A DNA stretch of 64,000 nucleotides from positions 10,787,472 to 10,851,471 of the forward strand of contig VZDJ01004378.1 of NCBI GenBank assembly GCA_008694505.1, in the 5' to 3' direction. The first letter of the stretch is position 1; each line of letters opens with the position of its first letter. Origin of the DNA: Cyanoderma ruficeps. Lineage: Eukaryota; Chordata; Aves; Passeriformes; Timaliidae. The notes beneath the pieces were generated by a model. That model saw nothing but the letters and a program-made list of their open reading frames with translations, was not told where the DNA came from and made no database searches. Both the position numbers and the translations under genes were made by a program. Below are positions 35,961 through 48,041 of this stretch, piece by piece.

Positions 35961-38900
35961 TTGATAACAGTTAAAATTAAGGAAGTACCATACAGTAATA
36001 GATGTCTGTGTGCTTTTCCTGATTCTAAGATATTTTTTCAGATCTGAGAAAAACCCATAAATGACAGGTGAAGATGTCTGTTACAACCAGTCAGTGTTAG
36101 CAACAGGAGAGCAGGTTGTACTGTTGCTGGGACATGAGGAAAGGAAATAAAGATTTAAAAAAATTCAGATTATTAAGTGTGTTTCTCTAAAATACTTATT
36201 TGTCTTCCAAGGCTCCTGTTTTGCTTTGTTACGGAAACCCAAATGTAGCAAAAATGAGTTAAATGCTAGCAGGGTGGACAGTGGTTTCAGCACCAGCTTT
36301 GAATAAATGCACATGACCATCTCAAAGAAAAGATGAGTGGAAGTAGATTCTCAAGTTCTTTACCACAATGTTAAATACTATTTTAAGTCATGATTATCAA
36401 AGAAGCATTTTCCCTGTTGTTTGCTCAGAATTTTCAAAGTGTTCAATGGGTATCTGAGTCTTCAGAGAGACAAATCAACCACTATACCGGTAGCATTGTC
36501 TGGAGTCAAGGGGGCAATGAAAGAGATCATATGTCTCCTTTGATTCGTAAGGGCTTTCTGAAGAGGTAGGTTTCTAATCTTCTGTAGCTCAGTTCCCTAG
36601 GTTGCGCACACCTGAATATAACTCCCCAAAACCTATGAGAAAGGCATCCCCAAGCATTCAACCTGAACAGCTTAGGTCAAAAATTTAAGAGAAAAAACAA
36701 GGTAAAAGCAATTCCAGAAGAGTTGTCGTAAAGGTCCTTGTATTGCTGATCATATGGCTGGTGAAGATAGAGGATTTCTAATCATTTACTGTCCTGTCAC
36801 CACAGGAAGATCATGCTGGGCCTTCTGAAATTTCACAAATCACTGCAAAGTAATAATCATGTGGAAGGTCACGTAAGAAATGTTCAATAATGCAGCAACT
36901 GGGACAGTATCTTGACATTTGTGATTATAAATATTATCAATAACATCAACTAGAGTTCAGAGAAACACCTGAACTTCACATGTCAAAACTGCTAGTGAGA
37001 AGTATTGGAAAACCTTTTAGACTGACATTTTCCAGAGAGAGGTTATCAGCTCCAGGAATGCTTGTGCCTCAGGCATAATTCAATTCCATCTCTATCCTTC
37101 GTCTCCTTGATCACAGAAATTAGAGCTGGAGGACACTCCCAGGTCACCAGACTGCTATACATTTTCAAGCCTTTCCCAGTGCTCATTTAATGAGAGAAAG
37201 TCCACTCATAACACTTGTACCATTTCTTTCAGGAGGCCATTTCACATCTTTACAGGAGGGAAATAACCCCTCTTGTAGCTTCTTCAATGGCCCCTAAGAG
37301 CAGTATCTGGCAAAGTGTTGCTGTACTGAGAGCTGGAAGCAAATTACATCTGCTTTGCAATTTCCAGCGGTGTAACTTAAGTGCACACAATGTGGAGTGA
37401 CAGAGAATCTGGCCCCTAGGATTTCACTTTAGAGAAGTGCTGTAGTAGTTGAATGTCTCCACTCTTTTGCTTTTTCTTTCAGTTTCTTTTATAGATCCTG
37501 TCCATTTGTGAAGTCTTATAGCTGTAGTCGTATACCACATCAGCCATTGCAGAGTGTAGAGGGAGAAGTCTCAAGCCTGTGTTGACTAATATTTCTAAGC
37601 ACTAGTTTCTTAAAAGATTTTGCAAACAAATACATCAAATCAATAAATGTACAGGAGTGGAAAATCAAATTAAAAAATCACTTTAGATCTATCATATAGT
37701 AGCAAACCTCCTAGGCTCAGATAAGGCCAAGATAAAGAACTCAAAACAAACAGGGAACAAAAGCTGGTGTTCAACGTTGTAGCTCATGAGAATGAGCTTA
37801 ATAAATTATCTCACGTTTGTGTTCTCCTGTCTTTGCTGGTGTCATGTCCTTGAATTCATAAGCAATTCAGGTTATGGACATAGAAATCCTATTCAAATTT
37901 TAAAATGGCTTCAGTTCCCCTGATTTCAAGGCCTACCTCTTTCTCGTGACTTCTGACACAAGATGAACCAAATATCAGATATGAGAAGATAGCCACAAGC
38001 AGTTGAGTTTCTGTATTTAATTTCCATGGGTTTCCACTTGTTATTGAGCTGGAATGGTTTGATGTATGTGTATATGTCACTTAATCCATGGGTGAAACAA
38101 AAAAAGCATTAGCTTAAAACATTGCAAAGGTTACAGTTGCCATTTTGAGTAAGTAGCATTGAGATGAAGCTTAGTAAAATAATTTCTTTCTAGCACAAAC
38201 CACCTCCATTATTTTAGCTAACACATTTTACTTCTCACTTGTAACAGACAAGGAACATTCATGCAAATAGACAGCACAGCTTATCTGCCAGCTGGTAACT
38301 CCTTACGTCTCAGTGATTTTGTTGCTAGGAATAGTCCTGTTATATCCATACTTTGGAAGATGCAGGAGACAGGCTTCCCAGAGACTGAAAGCTGTGAAAC
38401 CTTTCCAAAAGGAGAGAATGGGCACGGAGCATTTTTTTGCTCTTCTTTAATGTGACACATCTTTCCAGCCCAGTGCTCTCACATAAGGGAATCACATGTC
38501 AAGCAAGAGGGGTCAGCCAGCACCAACATGTCTTGATCACATGTAGCTTGATGCCATGAACATGAAAGTATGTCTGGTTTCTTTATTTATACATAGTGAA
38601 GGTATGCTAGGTGGGTAATCAGAGCCAAATAAAACCTGCCAGTTTTGTAGACTGGCATTACTGGCTGGAGCATTCTCATTTTACTTCTAAACACTGAAGC
38701 AAGATAGCTTTAATGATGATGCAATGCTACAAAGCAAACTCTAAGATCTGCTATAAGCAGCAGTTGAAAACATACACATTCTGCATTGAATAATTGCTAT
38801 AAATGCCTTGAGGTTTAAAAATATTTTTTGAGATGTTGCAAATAATTTGGCCAAATTTAAGTGCAATTTGATATGTCCATTCTGCTGGGGGTTTTTTGCA

Positions 38901-40277
38901 CATAGCCTGGCCCCAAATGTCTTTGCAGGTCTACTCTTCAGTCAATGTTAGCTACAAAAGCAACAGTACCTGCATGTACAGTATACAAACATCTGGGTCA
39001 ATCTGAGGTCAAAGCTCAACTAAAGCAGGCAGCATGCAATAAATATAAATGAAGTATATTACTATGACAAATAAAAGTGGGCTACATTAATGCAAACAAG
39101 CTTGACTGATAGAGAGTACATTTCCAAGACACAGGGTCAAGCTTGGTGCACCAGTGAGGCTGAGAAGTTGAATGAGATGTATTGCTGCAAGCAACTTAGA
39201 GATAAAAATCCCTACATAGTCTATAATAAAGTCATCCTGTCAGCAGAGGTTCTGTTCCTATTTTCAAATCTTAGCTGTCACTATCAAAGAAAGTGCTATT
39301 CTTTCCTGCTACAACTTTTTTTCCATAAGCACCTAGAATTGGTAACTTTTGTTTGGTTTCATCATTGAGGCTTGCTGTCCTATTTCCTTCTTTCTTCTCT
39401 GAAATACTTACTGACAGACAAATGATCTTTTAAAAACTACATGAATTTCTTTAGCTGTAGTATACCAATATTTGATGGTTTTATTTAGAAGACACATTGG
39501 AAAAATACAGCAGGAGTCATTTCTCTTTTTGAAGTTTTGTGTGTAGTTTGTATCCAGTAGTGGGCTGAGTTCTAACAAGGACTAACTCCATACAGTGCAA
39601 CTCTGTGCAGACAGGGAGCAGTTCATTCAGGAACCTACCTGCAGGGTAGCTTTTCAATGAGGGTCCCTGGAGTACTATGAAAACAGAGCCACTGCACAAA
39701 ATGTGGACATACTCTGTGCTCAAGCACTTAGGATATTGCTGGAGGACTCAACACTAAACTGAGCATCCAGAATTGCCCTCTAGGGGATTGCGGTGCAGTG
39801 AAGCACAGTGGGGAAAAGTTGGACAAGACTTGACAAAAGAAAACAAACAAATAAACAAACCCAACAACAACCACAAAAGGGAAAAGAAAATCCAAGAGGG
39901 ACAAGTCAAAAGATTATGGATAAAGTCCTACAAAAGGAGTGGGAGGCACAATTTGTACCATATCTGATTTCTTTTCCCATCATTTAATAGAGGTCTGGAC
40001 AATGAGGAAAGTGTGATGAAATGGTAAGCAGCAACACACATGTCTTCTGTATTTGGAGTGCAAATGACTAGTGACATAGGATGTTCTGCTAAATGATATC
40101 CATGAAAAGCAAGCACATGGTGAATCATTTATCCACACAGGTTTGCCAAAGACTGTTGTAGAACTCATCTCTGGGCTGATACACTGGTATTTAATGTAGG
40201 TTTTAGCAACTCATTTCTCATATTTATGACTACATCTAATCCTTTTTACTATGTTCTTTTTTCAAAAGTTCTCCTAG

Positions 40278-40445
40278 AGAAAGGCTGTTCCACATCTCTA
40301 TGAAGCTATGAACTGGAGAATAACACATGACCTAAAGCAAATGGAGGTGAATGATGCCCACATTATACTGCTTATCCAGGCCTGCCAAAGAATGTCAATA
40401 CATCAAGCGCCATTGACCAACTTTGCCATGCCTACGGATTTCAGG
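40278..40445 (+). other. exon-like open stretch, 168 bp, unidentified
   Basis: A T-rich tract (about 40240-40270) and CTCCTAG precede 168 bases that are open in one frame (56 codons, phase 0 to phase 0) and end AGG followed by GTAAGT, a near-consensus donor. The predicted peptide includes HLYEAMNWRITHDLK and QAPLTNFAMPTDFR. The frame closes immediately upstream of the acceptor (TAG), as expected for intron sequence. The frame also stays open past the donor for about 60 codons. I do not recognise a family. Both splice sites are plausible, but such combinations arise by chance in tens of kilobases. Confidence 0.22.
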
Positions 40446-43372
40446 GTAAGTAGTAAAATGCAACTGAAGGTGTGTGGACAAAGCTCCCTTCATGTTATCC
40501 TACATAAATATTCTCAGCAAATATATATACTTGCATCACTTTTTGAAAACAGAAGTCTCATCCTCATCTGTGCATGGGTTCCTGGGTTTTCAACAACAGA
40601 AAAGGAGCACTGCCTAACCCTTCCTGCATAACCATTTCCTCAGAGACTACACTTAAAAATTATTCAGAGCTTGTTAAGAATGTAGCTGGCTTTCAGAATA
40701 CTAAGTGTCTTTCAATAATTTGGATTGTTGAATAAAATCCAAATGCTGAGTAGCAGCTGCTGGACCACACACCATGCGAAAGAAAAAATGTTTTTGTTGA
40801 GAGATTTCTCAGGAGTTTCATACCATGCAAATCCTTCTGCTTCAGCTAAATCCCTGGAGGATGTAATCCTGATACAGTTAAACTGTTCTTGGATCATTTA
40901 CTTCCCAAGAAGCTTACTTTGCTGCATGCTTGGTGTGCAATTAGTTGAAGAAAGCCCTGTCCCTTTGCAAAGCAAAAAACAGCTTGTGGTATCTCAACTG
41001 ACACTTGATCTGCATTTCTTTTCTTAGAAGAAAAATTCATTGGAATATTACATAGATTCTCTGAGGAGATAGGAAACATAACAAGAACTTCAGATTTCTT
41101 CTGTTAGATCAGACTGAGTGTTCATTTTCCACTGTGTCTGGGATAAGCAGGAATATAACAGCAAGGGAAGAGGCCAGTGATGCTTCCTCAGTTTCCTGAA
41201 TTTCCTGAGCCTCAACAGCAGAGACAGCTCTGTGGTTAATTAATGGTCTCTTTCATTATTTTTTTTTCAGTTACTTTGAAAACCCATTGGTATTTTGGCA
41301 TCTACTACATTTTGTGGCCATTAATTTTAGCCAAGAAATGAACATTATCTTCAGTTATCTTTAATGACTGCAAACTTAGAGAAAATTTGAACTTTTCTGG
41401 ATTGGACCCTTAGGCTTCCTGTGATTTTGTTTTCTTTTTCAAAATTTTATCTTGATACTCTCTCATTTGTCTCACTGGTATGAGTCATTCTATAGTTAAT
41501 TTTATTAACATTTGTTAGTGCAACCTGTTGATTCAATAGCATGTGTTAATCTGAACTGAAGATATTTAGGTAAGGTGTTACTCATTTCTTGATTTTCTTT
41601 TTAATTAGATCTTGTTGATGACAGGTAAATTTGCATGAACTTTTAGTATGTGTAACTGCATGCAAATCATTTCCTCATGCTGGCCAGTTTCCAAACTCTA
41701 CTTGATGAATTCTATATATTAGTGGAGAGGGAGAATTTGTGAAATATTATTGCTTTAAATTATTACATTTTGTTATTAGAAGTTAAGCTTGTGGAAATAA
41801 CATGCTATTGCCTATACTTTTCTGAGTTTTTGATATCTTTGTTCAACATACTTTTAGTGTTAGATACATGCCAGAACATTTTATGTGTTATACCTCTCAT
41901 TTGAATTTTATAGATGCACGTGTCTAGTACGGCTTAGTCAAAGATCTCACTGGAATAAAAAATATGATAATGCAAAATGTTCTGGTTGATGGACTGACAA
42001 ATAATAAAAGAAAATAAGGGATTACAAAAACATACTGAGGAAGAGAAAATTTTCATTAATTTCCTCCTAAGAAATGCTGATAACAGAACTAAAACATGAA
42101 TGGTACTTCCTGTTTCAATTTCCCATGTAAATATGCACAATCTGAAGATTAGGTCAGACTGGGCTAACTACTGAGCTTCTTTGAGTTTTGCAGAAGATTC
42201 AAACCAGGTATTTTACTTGTCTAGTCCCATAAAAACATTCTCTGATCTAGGTCACGAGGCAATGGATTTGAGTCAGGGTTAAGCAATGAGAAGCATCTTC
42301 TGCCCATGAAGCTGCCTGGAGTCAGCCAGTAGTACAATGCTGAAAGCAATGCAAGGTAAAATTTCACTTGTACTGGACAGCACTGTAGGCAGAAAAAGAG
42401 CTTAAATGGTGAATGCAGACAGGAAACACATGCATACATGTGTGACTGGCTGTTCAAAGCTGAACTTCTGAACTCTAATGCAGGAGCCTGTTACTTGCCA
42501 GCTCCAGCTAGCAGGGGCTAGTTTTAATAACACCAGCATTACAAATACATGGCATGTCTTGAACAACCCTCTTGATAAAGGCACATGAGACAGGATGACA
42601 AGTTAGAGGGCTGATTATATGTTGTGTTCCTGCACACAGACTGTCATGGCTCGAGGAAAGAAGCCACACAAGAACAGGGATGAACAGGCTGGAGGAAAGA
42701 TCCTGCAAGGGGCTGAAGATTCAGGAGATCAGGGAGATGGATGAAGATGAATGTTAGAGGAACATAAAGACTTTGATTCCTATGAGCAGTGGTATAATAG
42801 GAATTGACACAAATTTCTGCCCCACATCCCTGGGCCAGCAGTGTTCACCCTGTGGAAAAGGGAAATCAAGATCAAGTGGCACAACACTGGGGGAGCCAGT
42901 GAGGCTGACAGTCAAGTAGGGCAAAAGCTTGAATCTTGCTAGTTCTTAGACAAATCCTACTATTCAGGTCTACCATCAATTGCTACTTATTCTGTCTTGC
43001 CTGTGACAGGCCAGCAGAGCACACATGAAGAGCCCGTGGCGGGCAATCAGCAAGCAGTTTTGGAATGCAACATACTTTCAAACTGGTTCATGTATAATAG
43101 GCTGCCTGTTACATTTTGTCTGTCTCTGGCTTCTCCACATACAGGCGAAGAGGATCACATTTCATTACACCACCCAGCACAGTTTCCTTCAGGCAGGTGT
43201 AATGAACAGAAGCCTGGTGTACTGGGTTTTCATGGCCAGGTTTTAGTAGCAGGAGTGGAAGTACAGAGCTACAGGGGTGGCTTTTGTGAGGAGTTGCCAG
43301 AAGCTTTCTCCATGTCCAGCAGATCCAGTGTCAGCCTGTTCCAAGACAGATGTGCTGCTGGACAAAGTTGGG

Positions 43373-43418
43373 CCAATCAGAAATGAGGGTAATGACTCTG
43401 TGATAGCATGTTTAAAAA
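43373..43418 (+). promoter_or_regulatory. LTR promoter (CCAAT and TATA-like)
   Basis: CCAAT (43373-43377) is followed 33 bases later by TTTAAAAA (43411-43418). The spacing is normal for an LTR promoter, with transcription predicted to start near 43440-43450 and run rightward. Activity is not demonstrable from sequence. Confidence 0.5.
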
Positions 43419-44077
43419 GAAGAAAAAAGAGTTATTGCACAGTTGTAATTACAGACAGAGAAGAGCAGAGTTAGAATATGTGAGAGGAATAACTCTGCTG
43501 ACACCATAGTCAGTGGAGAAGGAGGTGAGATGGTGCTTCAGCTGCCACAGCTGAGATTCCTCTTCACCCTGGGGTGCAGACCATGGTGAGGCAGCTGTGC
43601 CCCTGCAGCCCATGGAGGTCCGTGAGGATGCAGAGACCCACCTGTACTCGGTGGAGGAACCCGTGCCAGAGCAGGTGGATGCCTGAGAGGAGGCTGTGAA
43701 TCTATGGGAGGCCTGTGCTGGAACAGGCTCCTGGCAGGGACCTGCAGACACATGGAGAGAGGAGGCCCTGCTGGTGAGGGTTTCCTGATAGGACTTGTGA
43801 CCTTGTGGTGAACCCACAATGGAGGGTTTTCACCCCATGGAAGAGTGACCCACATTGCAGCAGTTTGTCAGGGACTGTTGCCCAGGGGGGAGACTAACGT
43901 TGGAGAAGTTTGTGGAGAACTGTCTCCTATGGGAGGGACTCCATGATGTACCAGGGCAAGGACTCTTCTCTCTGAGCAGCAGGAGAAACAACATGTGATA
44001 ATACATGTGATAACCTGTTCATAACCCTCATTCCCTGTCTCCCTGCAATGCTGGGGTAAGAGGTGGAGCTGGGAAGC

Positions 44078-44096
44078 GGGGGGGGGGGGGGGNGGG
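44078..44096 (+). repeat. poly-G run with N
   Basis: A near-continuous G run with an undetermined base at 44093 lies within the long LTR. It can form G-quadruplexes and is a known sequencing obstacle; the true length is unresolved. Confidence 0.95.
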
Positions 44097-44215
44097 AGCA
44101 GAAGAAAAGTGGTTTTGAGGTCTTATTTTATTTTTCATTATCCTGCTTGATTCTGTTAGTAATATATTCAATTAATAGCTCTAATTTGAGTGTGTTTTGC
44201 CCCTGATTGTATTTG

Positions 44216-44284
44216 GTGAGTGATCTCTCCCTGTCCTCCTCTCAACCCATTAACCTTTTGGTATATTTTTTCTTCCTTGTCCAG
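44216..44284 (+). other. intron-like segment inside the LTR
   Basis: TTG followed by GTGAGT (donor GT at 44216-44217) is matched 69 bases downstream by a pyrimidine-rich acceptor, TTTTTTCTTCCTTGTCCAG, ending 44284. A branch-point-like TTAAC sits at about 44250. All four elements of a minimal spliceosomal intron are therefore in order. From memory, the same words appear in other bird copies of this LTR, so they would be part of the family and not a private mutation of this copy. Splicing is inferred, not shown. Confidence 0.4.
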
Positions 44285-44544
44285 CTGTGGAAAAGAGTGA
44301 TAGAGAGGCTTTGGTGGGTGCCTGGCATCCAGCCAGGCTCATCCCAGCTGGCCTTTCTTTCCCAGTACAGCTGGAATGAGAACATAGCAGCTGATGGCAT
44401 CTTCCTTTTCTCAGGGGGACCTGCAATTCAGCCCAAACTAAGCTGATGTAGGTGCAAATGTGTCTCATTTAGACCTACAACTCTCTGCTCCTCAATGTCT
44501 ACAGAAGTCTCCCATTCCAGCATCCTTATGAAACTCCTCCATCT

Positions 44545-44762
44545 GCAAAAAAAAACAACAAAAAAACAACAAAAACAAACCAACAAACAAATTCAAACAA
44601 AAAAAAAAAAAACCAAAACCAAACCAAAATATACCCCAAAACCAAAATAAACAAAAACCCCACCAACAAACAAGAAAACAAAAACCAAACAAATAGCCAA
44701 ACCAACCTACCCAAACAACAATAACAACTAAAAAAACCAACCAAAAAACCCCCAAAACCAAA
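44545..44762. repeat. A/C-only low-complexity tract
   Basis: Over about 218 bases the plus strand is made almost entirely of A and C in irregular AAC, AAAC and ACC units, with only a handful of G or T. It is not a clean microsatellite but a strand-asymmetric tract. The reverse strand reads as long Phe/Trp/Val/Gly-rich frames that are artefacts of the composition. It lies about 200 bp after the long LTR. Confidence 0.95.
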
Positions 44763-44769
44763 ATCTTCA

Positions 44770-47700
44770 AAATATGAGAGCAAGGGTGACCTTGTTTACC
44801 CCAAATTTACTCAAGATGTGTTATGTGCCTGTCCTGGGCTCCAGTTATTGATCTGTACTGCCCATCCATTTTTCCTAGTAGCTGGTCATAGCTTGCACTT
44901 CCCACCAATCAAGTTAGCAAAGGAGCCCCCCACAATGCAGCTATCCTGCCTTTCTGACCCTGGAATTTTTGCACTCTTCACCAAATGATGTGATAGTTTA
45001 GTCAGTAGAGTTTGAATATACCTTTTACATTGGCTTGTTGATGTTAAAGTAGTGCCCAAGAAACCAAATAAGAAATTATAGAATTGAGTCTTACCATCTA
45101 GAAGACAAGGTATCTGCACCTCTTGTCTTGATTGATGGAATGAATCCTGGTTTAAAGAGCAGCATTCTACCCTCCCACATCAGAAGTCCTTCAAAAAGAA
45201 AAGGCTGCTGCCTTTTCATTTTTTGTTTCATCTAACCTGGGAAGGGGAGCAGAGGACACACAGCAAACATTTTTACAATTGGTTTGTTGCTTAAGATGGA
45301 GGATGATATATTCTAAGCAGTGCTTTGGGATAGGCACATGAGCAAACAAAGGAGACTGTAAATTAAAAAATTTAGTCAGTTATTGAGGTACCTCCAACTG
45401 TCTTTAAATCTGCCTTTCATATTTTGTTCATAATTTCATATTTTCTCATTACACCTTAGTTTGTTTTGGGGGTGGTCAACCCAATCATTATGTTAGTCAA
45501 CATTTGGTCAGTGCTGGAATTTTTGTTTACTTCTGTGCCAATGAATGACACAAGATTCTGTAAAACATCTACATTCGCAGATGATTATTGGTGCCAAGTT
45601 AGACCGGTCTATCTATTAGCGTGACGGTAATCCATTTAATGCACACTTCATTGATGTTGTGTGGTGGCATTCATTGTGGCAGGCAGTAATAAGACAAATG
45701 CCTCACAAAAGCCTGCTTAACCAGACCAACAAAATTAATTATTTCCACACATGTAGTTGAGATTATTACAAAATCATATTTGTTGTCATAAGTAACTGAA
45801 TCCTACCTTGGTTTAGTACTATTTTGTCTAGGTCTGATTGCCTAAAGACTACCTGTGCTAGGGACATTGGGATAATCTCACAACTCTTTTGAGATCAGTT
45901 TGCTGGAGGTTTTAGGTATAAGTTACTCAGGCTGCTGATTTGAAGCAATTATCCTGGCATACAAGGGTTGGTTTTTTAAAATATCTTTTTCAGCTCTTAA
46001 CTGAGTACTTCATTCTCTTCATGTGAAAGAAGAAGTTTCTCTAGTTTCATTTCAAAAGCAGAACAGGCATTTATTTGTTGTACACTCCTGCATTTCCTGT
46101 CTCATTATTAATGGCATTATAATTTCTAGTTATAGGCTTGTATAACTTGTATAACTACTGCTGGGATTTCATTTGTTCCTACTATACTTTTAGAAAGCTT
46201 CTCATTGTATGTTGCCCAGAGACATGATGTTATTAGCCTCTCTTAACAATTATGTTCACTTCATAAAATATATTGGTTATTGATTTCTTTCTTTTCTCTT
46301 TTGTTCCATTCTATTGGATTTTTCCCATTTATGATAGCTTCTTTCAATTCACACCTGCAAAAAAAAAGCATCTAGGGACAAAATTTCTTCTCTTTTGACT
46401 GTGAACTCATAGCTATCTTGCCATATAACAAACCTTCTTGAAGGAATCTGAATTGAGCTTTACCATGATTTTTTTCCTAGTTGACTCTGTTGTCTTTCGA
46501 CTCCTTCAAAAATACCTGATCTGTACAGTCCAGATTGCCCTACTCTTTGGCCACAGTAAATGCAATCATCACAATTTTGGGCTCTATACAAGCACATTCT
46601 TCCAGCTCAGTGATTTGTTTATCTTCACATCCCACAATAAAACTGAAAATAAATTCACTTTGAAATGTCTGCTGATTTAAAAAAAATATTAAATCTGGGG
46701 ATTTTTGTAACTTTAGTGAACTTGTGCAAGTGACAGAAGGAAACCTTTAGAGTCCATGTACCCATGTTAGGAGTCGCTACCACCTACCAGCCTTCCTTAT
46801 GCTGCTTCAACTTAATGATCTCTTGCCTGTGCCATATAACTCTTATATAAAAAAAATTCCCTCACAGGTGTAGGATTCAAATTATTCCATTATTAGGGGA
46901 CAGTGATGGCAAGTCTGTAGTGTACATGGAGGAATAAGCAATGCCATTGTAGCAGTAATGTAGTACCCCCTCCTCTGCCCTCCTGCTCAACCCTGGTCCT
47001 GAGAGGGCAGTGGGGTGCAGAGTTGCCCTCTGAGGGGCGTTGGGTAGAGCACAGGAGGGGAACTTCATTAGTCCTCATGAGCTTGTGTGCACACAGAATG
47101 GTGATCTCTGTAAATAGAAAACACTCCTAATGAGTAAATAATGCAGTTAACCTAAAAACATTTAAAAATTAGGAGGTCGTATCTATTGTAAGATCTCTGA
47201 ACTCAATTATCTACAGTTGGTCTACCTTCACCTGAGGTCACTGTGTGTAGCTTCACAAGAGAGCTTTAGAAGATTTTTTAATGTCAAAATAATATGAAGC
47301 TTCCTTTTAAACATGTGAGAGTTTATTTGTTGCATATAAGCAAGAAATAAATGCCATTCTGGCATATTTGTTTTATGCCAGACCTTTGAGCGAAAGCTAT
47401 TAGTGATTTGGAATCTAATGTTCTTCTTTGTCTTTGGCCTGAAGCAGGGGAACATGATGGTCTTGAAGTCCAAAATTACATTACTGTCATCTAAATCAGA
47501 ATTTTGATGATGCTGAGAAAATAAATTATAACATGTAAGTTAAGATTAGTATGTGACACTAGCAGTGGTATGGGAACAGAGCCCATTCATTTTTTCGCCT
47601 ATAGCCCCATTGCTTGAAAAAATATGCCTCACTGATATTCAGCTGGCTCTAATTTTGGATTTAATATGGTCCTGCATTTTTAAGTGTTGCCTGTTGCCAG

Positions 47701-47827
47701 AAACAGTTTCATTTGGAAGCATTCCTGTAGGAGCAAGAAAATGAAAACCATTCAGTCTTTGTTGTTTTAGCAGCTCTTCATGGATCCTGGACCTTGATTA
47801 CAGCGAGTGGAAAGCAGGCATAGTCTT
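44770..47827. other. unannotated DNA with one enhancer-like block
   Basis: This is unique sequence without a recognised gene or repeat. The block 45540-45790 is listed separately as the best regulatory candidate of the window. Confidence 0.55.
45540..45790. promoter_or_regulatory. strong candidate conserved enhancer block
   Basis: Within about 55 bases the sequence keeps four CpGs (CATTCGCAG, GACCGGTC, TAGCGTGACGG) in an AT-rich setting. A perfect 12-base palindrome TAGACCGGTCTA (45600-45611) resembles Grainyhead/CP2-type and SMAD-type sites. GGTAATCCATTTAATG (about 45626-45641) combines an OTX-like TAATCC with a TAAT core, and AATTAATTATT follows at about 45732. There are no repeats and no open frame. 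CpG retention plus dense sites is what deeply conserved developmental enhancers look like. This is inferred without alignment. Confidence 0.35.
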
Positions 47828-48041
47828 TCATAGAATCATAGAATACCAGCTTGGAAGAGACCTCAAGGATCAGCTGGTCTAACCTTTCTTGGCAAAAAAC
47901 ACAGTCTAGACAAGATGGCCCAATAGTCTGTCCAGCTGAATCTACCACTTCCTTGGGGAAGTTATTCCAATGGCTGTTTATCCTCATTGTGAAAAATGTA
48001 CCTCTTGTGCTGTTAAGGTCCATTTCTTAAAATTATTAGAA
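47828..48041 (-). mobile_element. CR1 LINE, 3' part (split by insertion)
   Basis: On the minus strand this is the end of a CR1: codons resembling RGTFFTMRINSHWNNFPKEVV, the usual C-terminal CR1 ORF2 motif, then the 3' UTR with GACCTCAAGGAT on the plus strand and a clean terminal tail ATTCTATGATTCTATG at about 47828-47845. It continues, after the insertion at 48042-48857, into the 5' part at 48858-49975. Together the two make a 5'-truncated copy about 1.3 kb long. Confidence 0.9.

Larger units (their letters stand above)
31991..43212. other. unannotated DNA with two exon-like frames
   Basis: This long unique stretch carries no firmly identifiable gene. It holds a GATGA microsatellite (32067-32113), two exon-like open stretches and one conserved-looking block, all listed separately. 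At about 37110-37290 a faint resemblance to very old CR1-type sequence (AGAGCTGGAGGACACTCCCAG) was noted but is too weak to call. A/C-rich low complexity lies at 39838-39890. Confidence 0.5.
43213..44351 (+). mobile_element. long solo LTR, ERVL-like, 1.13 kb
   Basis: The LTR is 43218-44346, beginning TGTACTGGGTTTTCATGGCC and ending CATCCAGCCAGGCTCATCCCA. The flanks CCTGG (43213-43217) and GCTGG (44347-44351) give a 5-bp target duplication with one mismatch, the size usual for ERVL/class III elements. The start and the end match an abundant bird LTR pattern that I know from other avian genomes. CCAAT is at 43373-43377 and a TATA-like TTTAAAAA at 43411-43418. A G-run with an N (44078-44096) and an intron-like segment near the 3' end lie inside. 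No internal retroviral sequence adjoins, so it is a solo LTR. Confidence 0.9.

Noticed and set aside
37110..37290. Possible ancient CR1/L3-type fragment
   Set aside because: Only a few words match (AGAGCTGGAGGACACTCCCAG-like); not enough to support a call without an alignment.
44492..44783. Minus-strand open frames of 85-92 codons rich in Phe, Trp, Val and Gly, looking like membrane proteins
   Set aside because: They are the reverse complement of the A/C-only tract; the composition alone forces these residues and removes stops.
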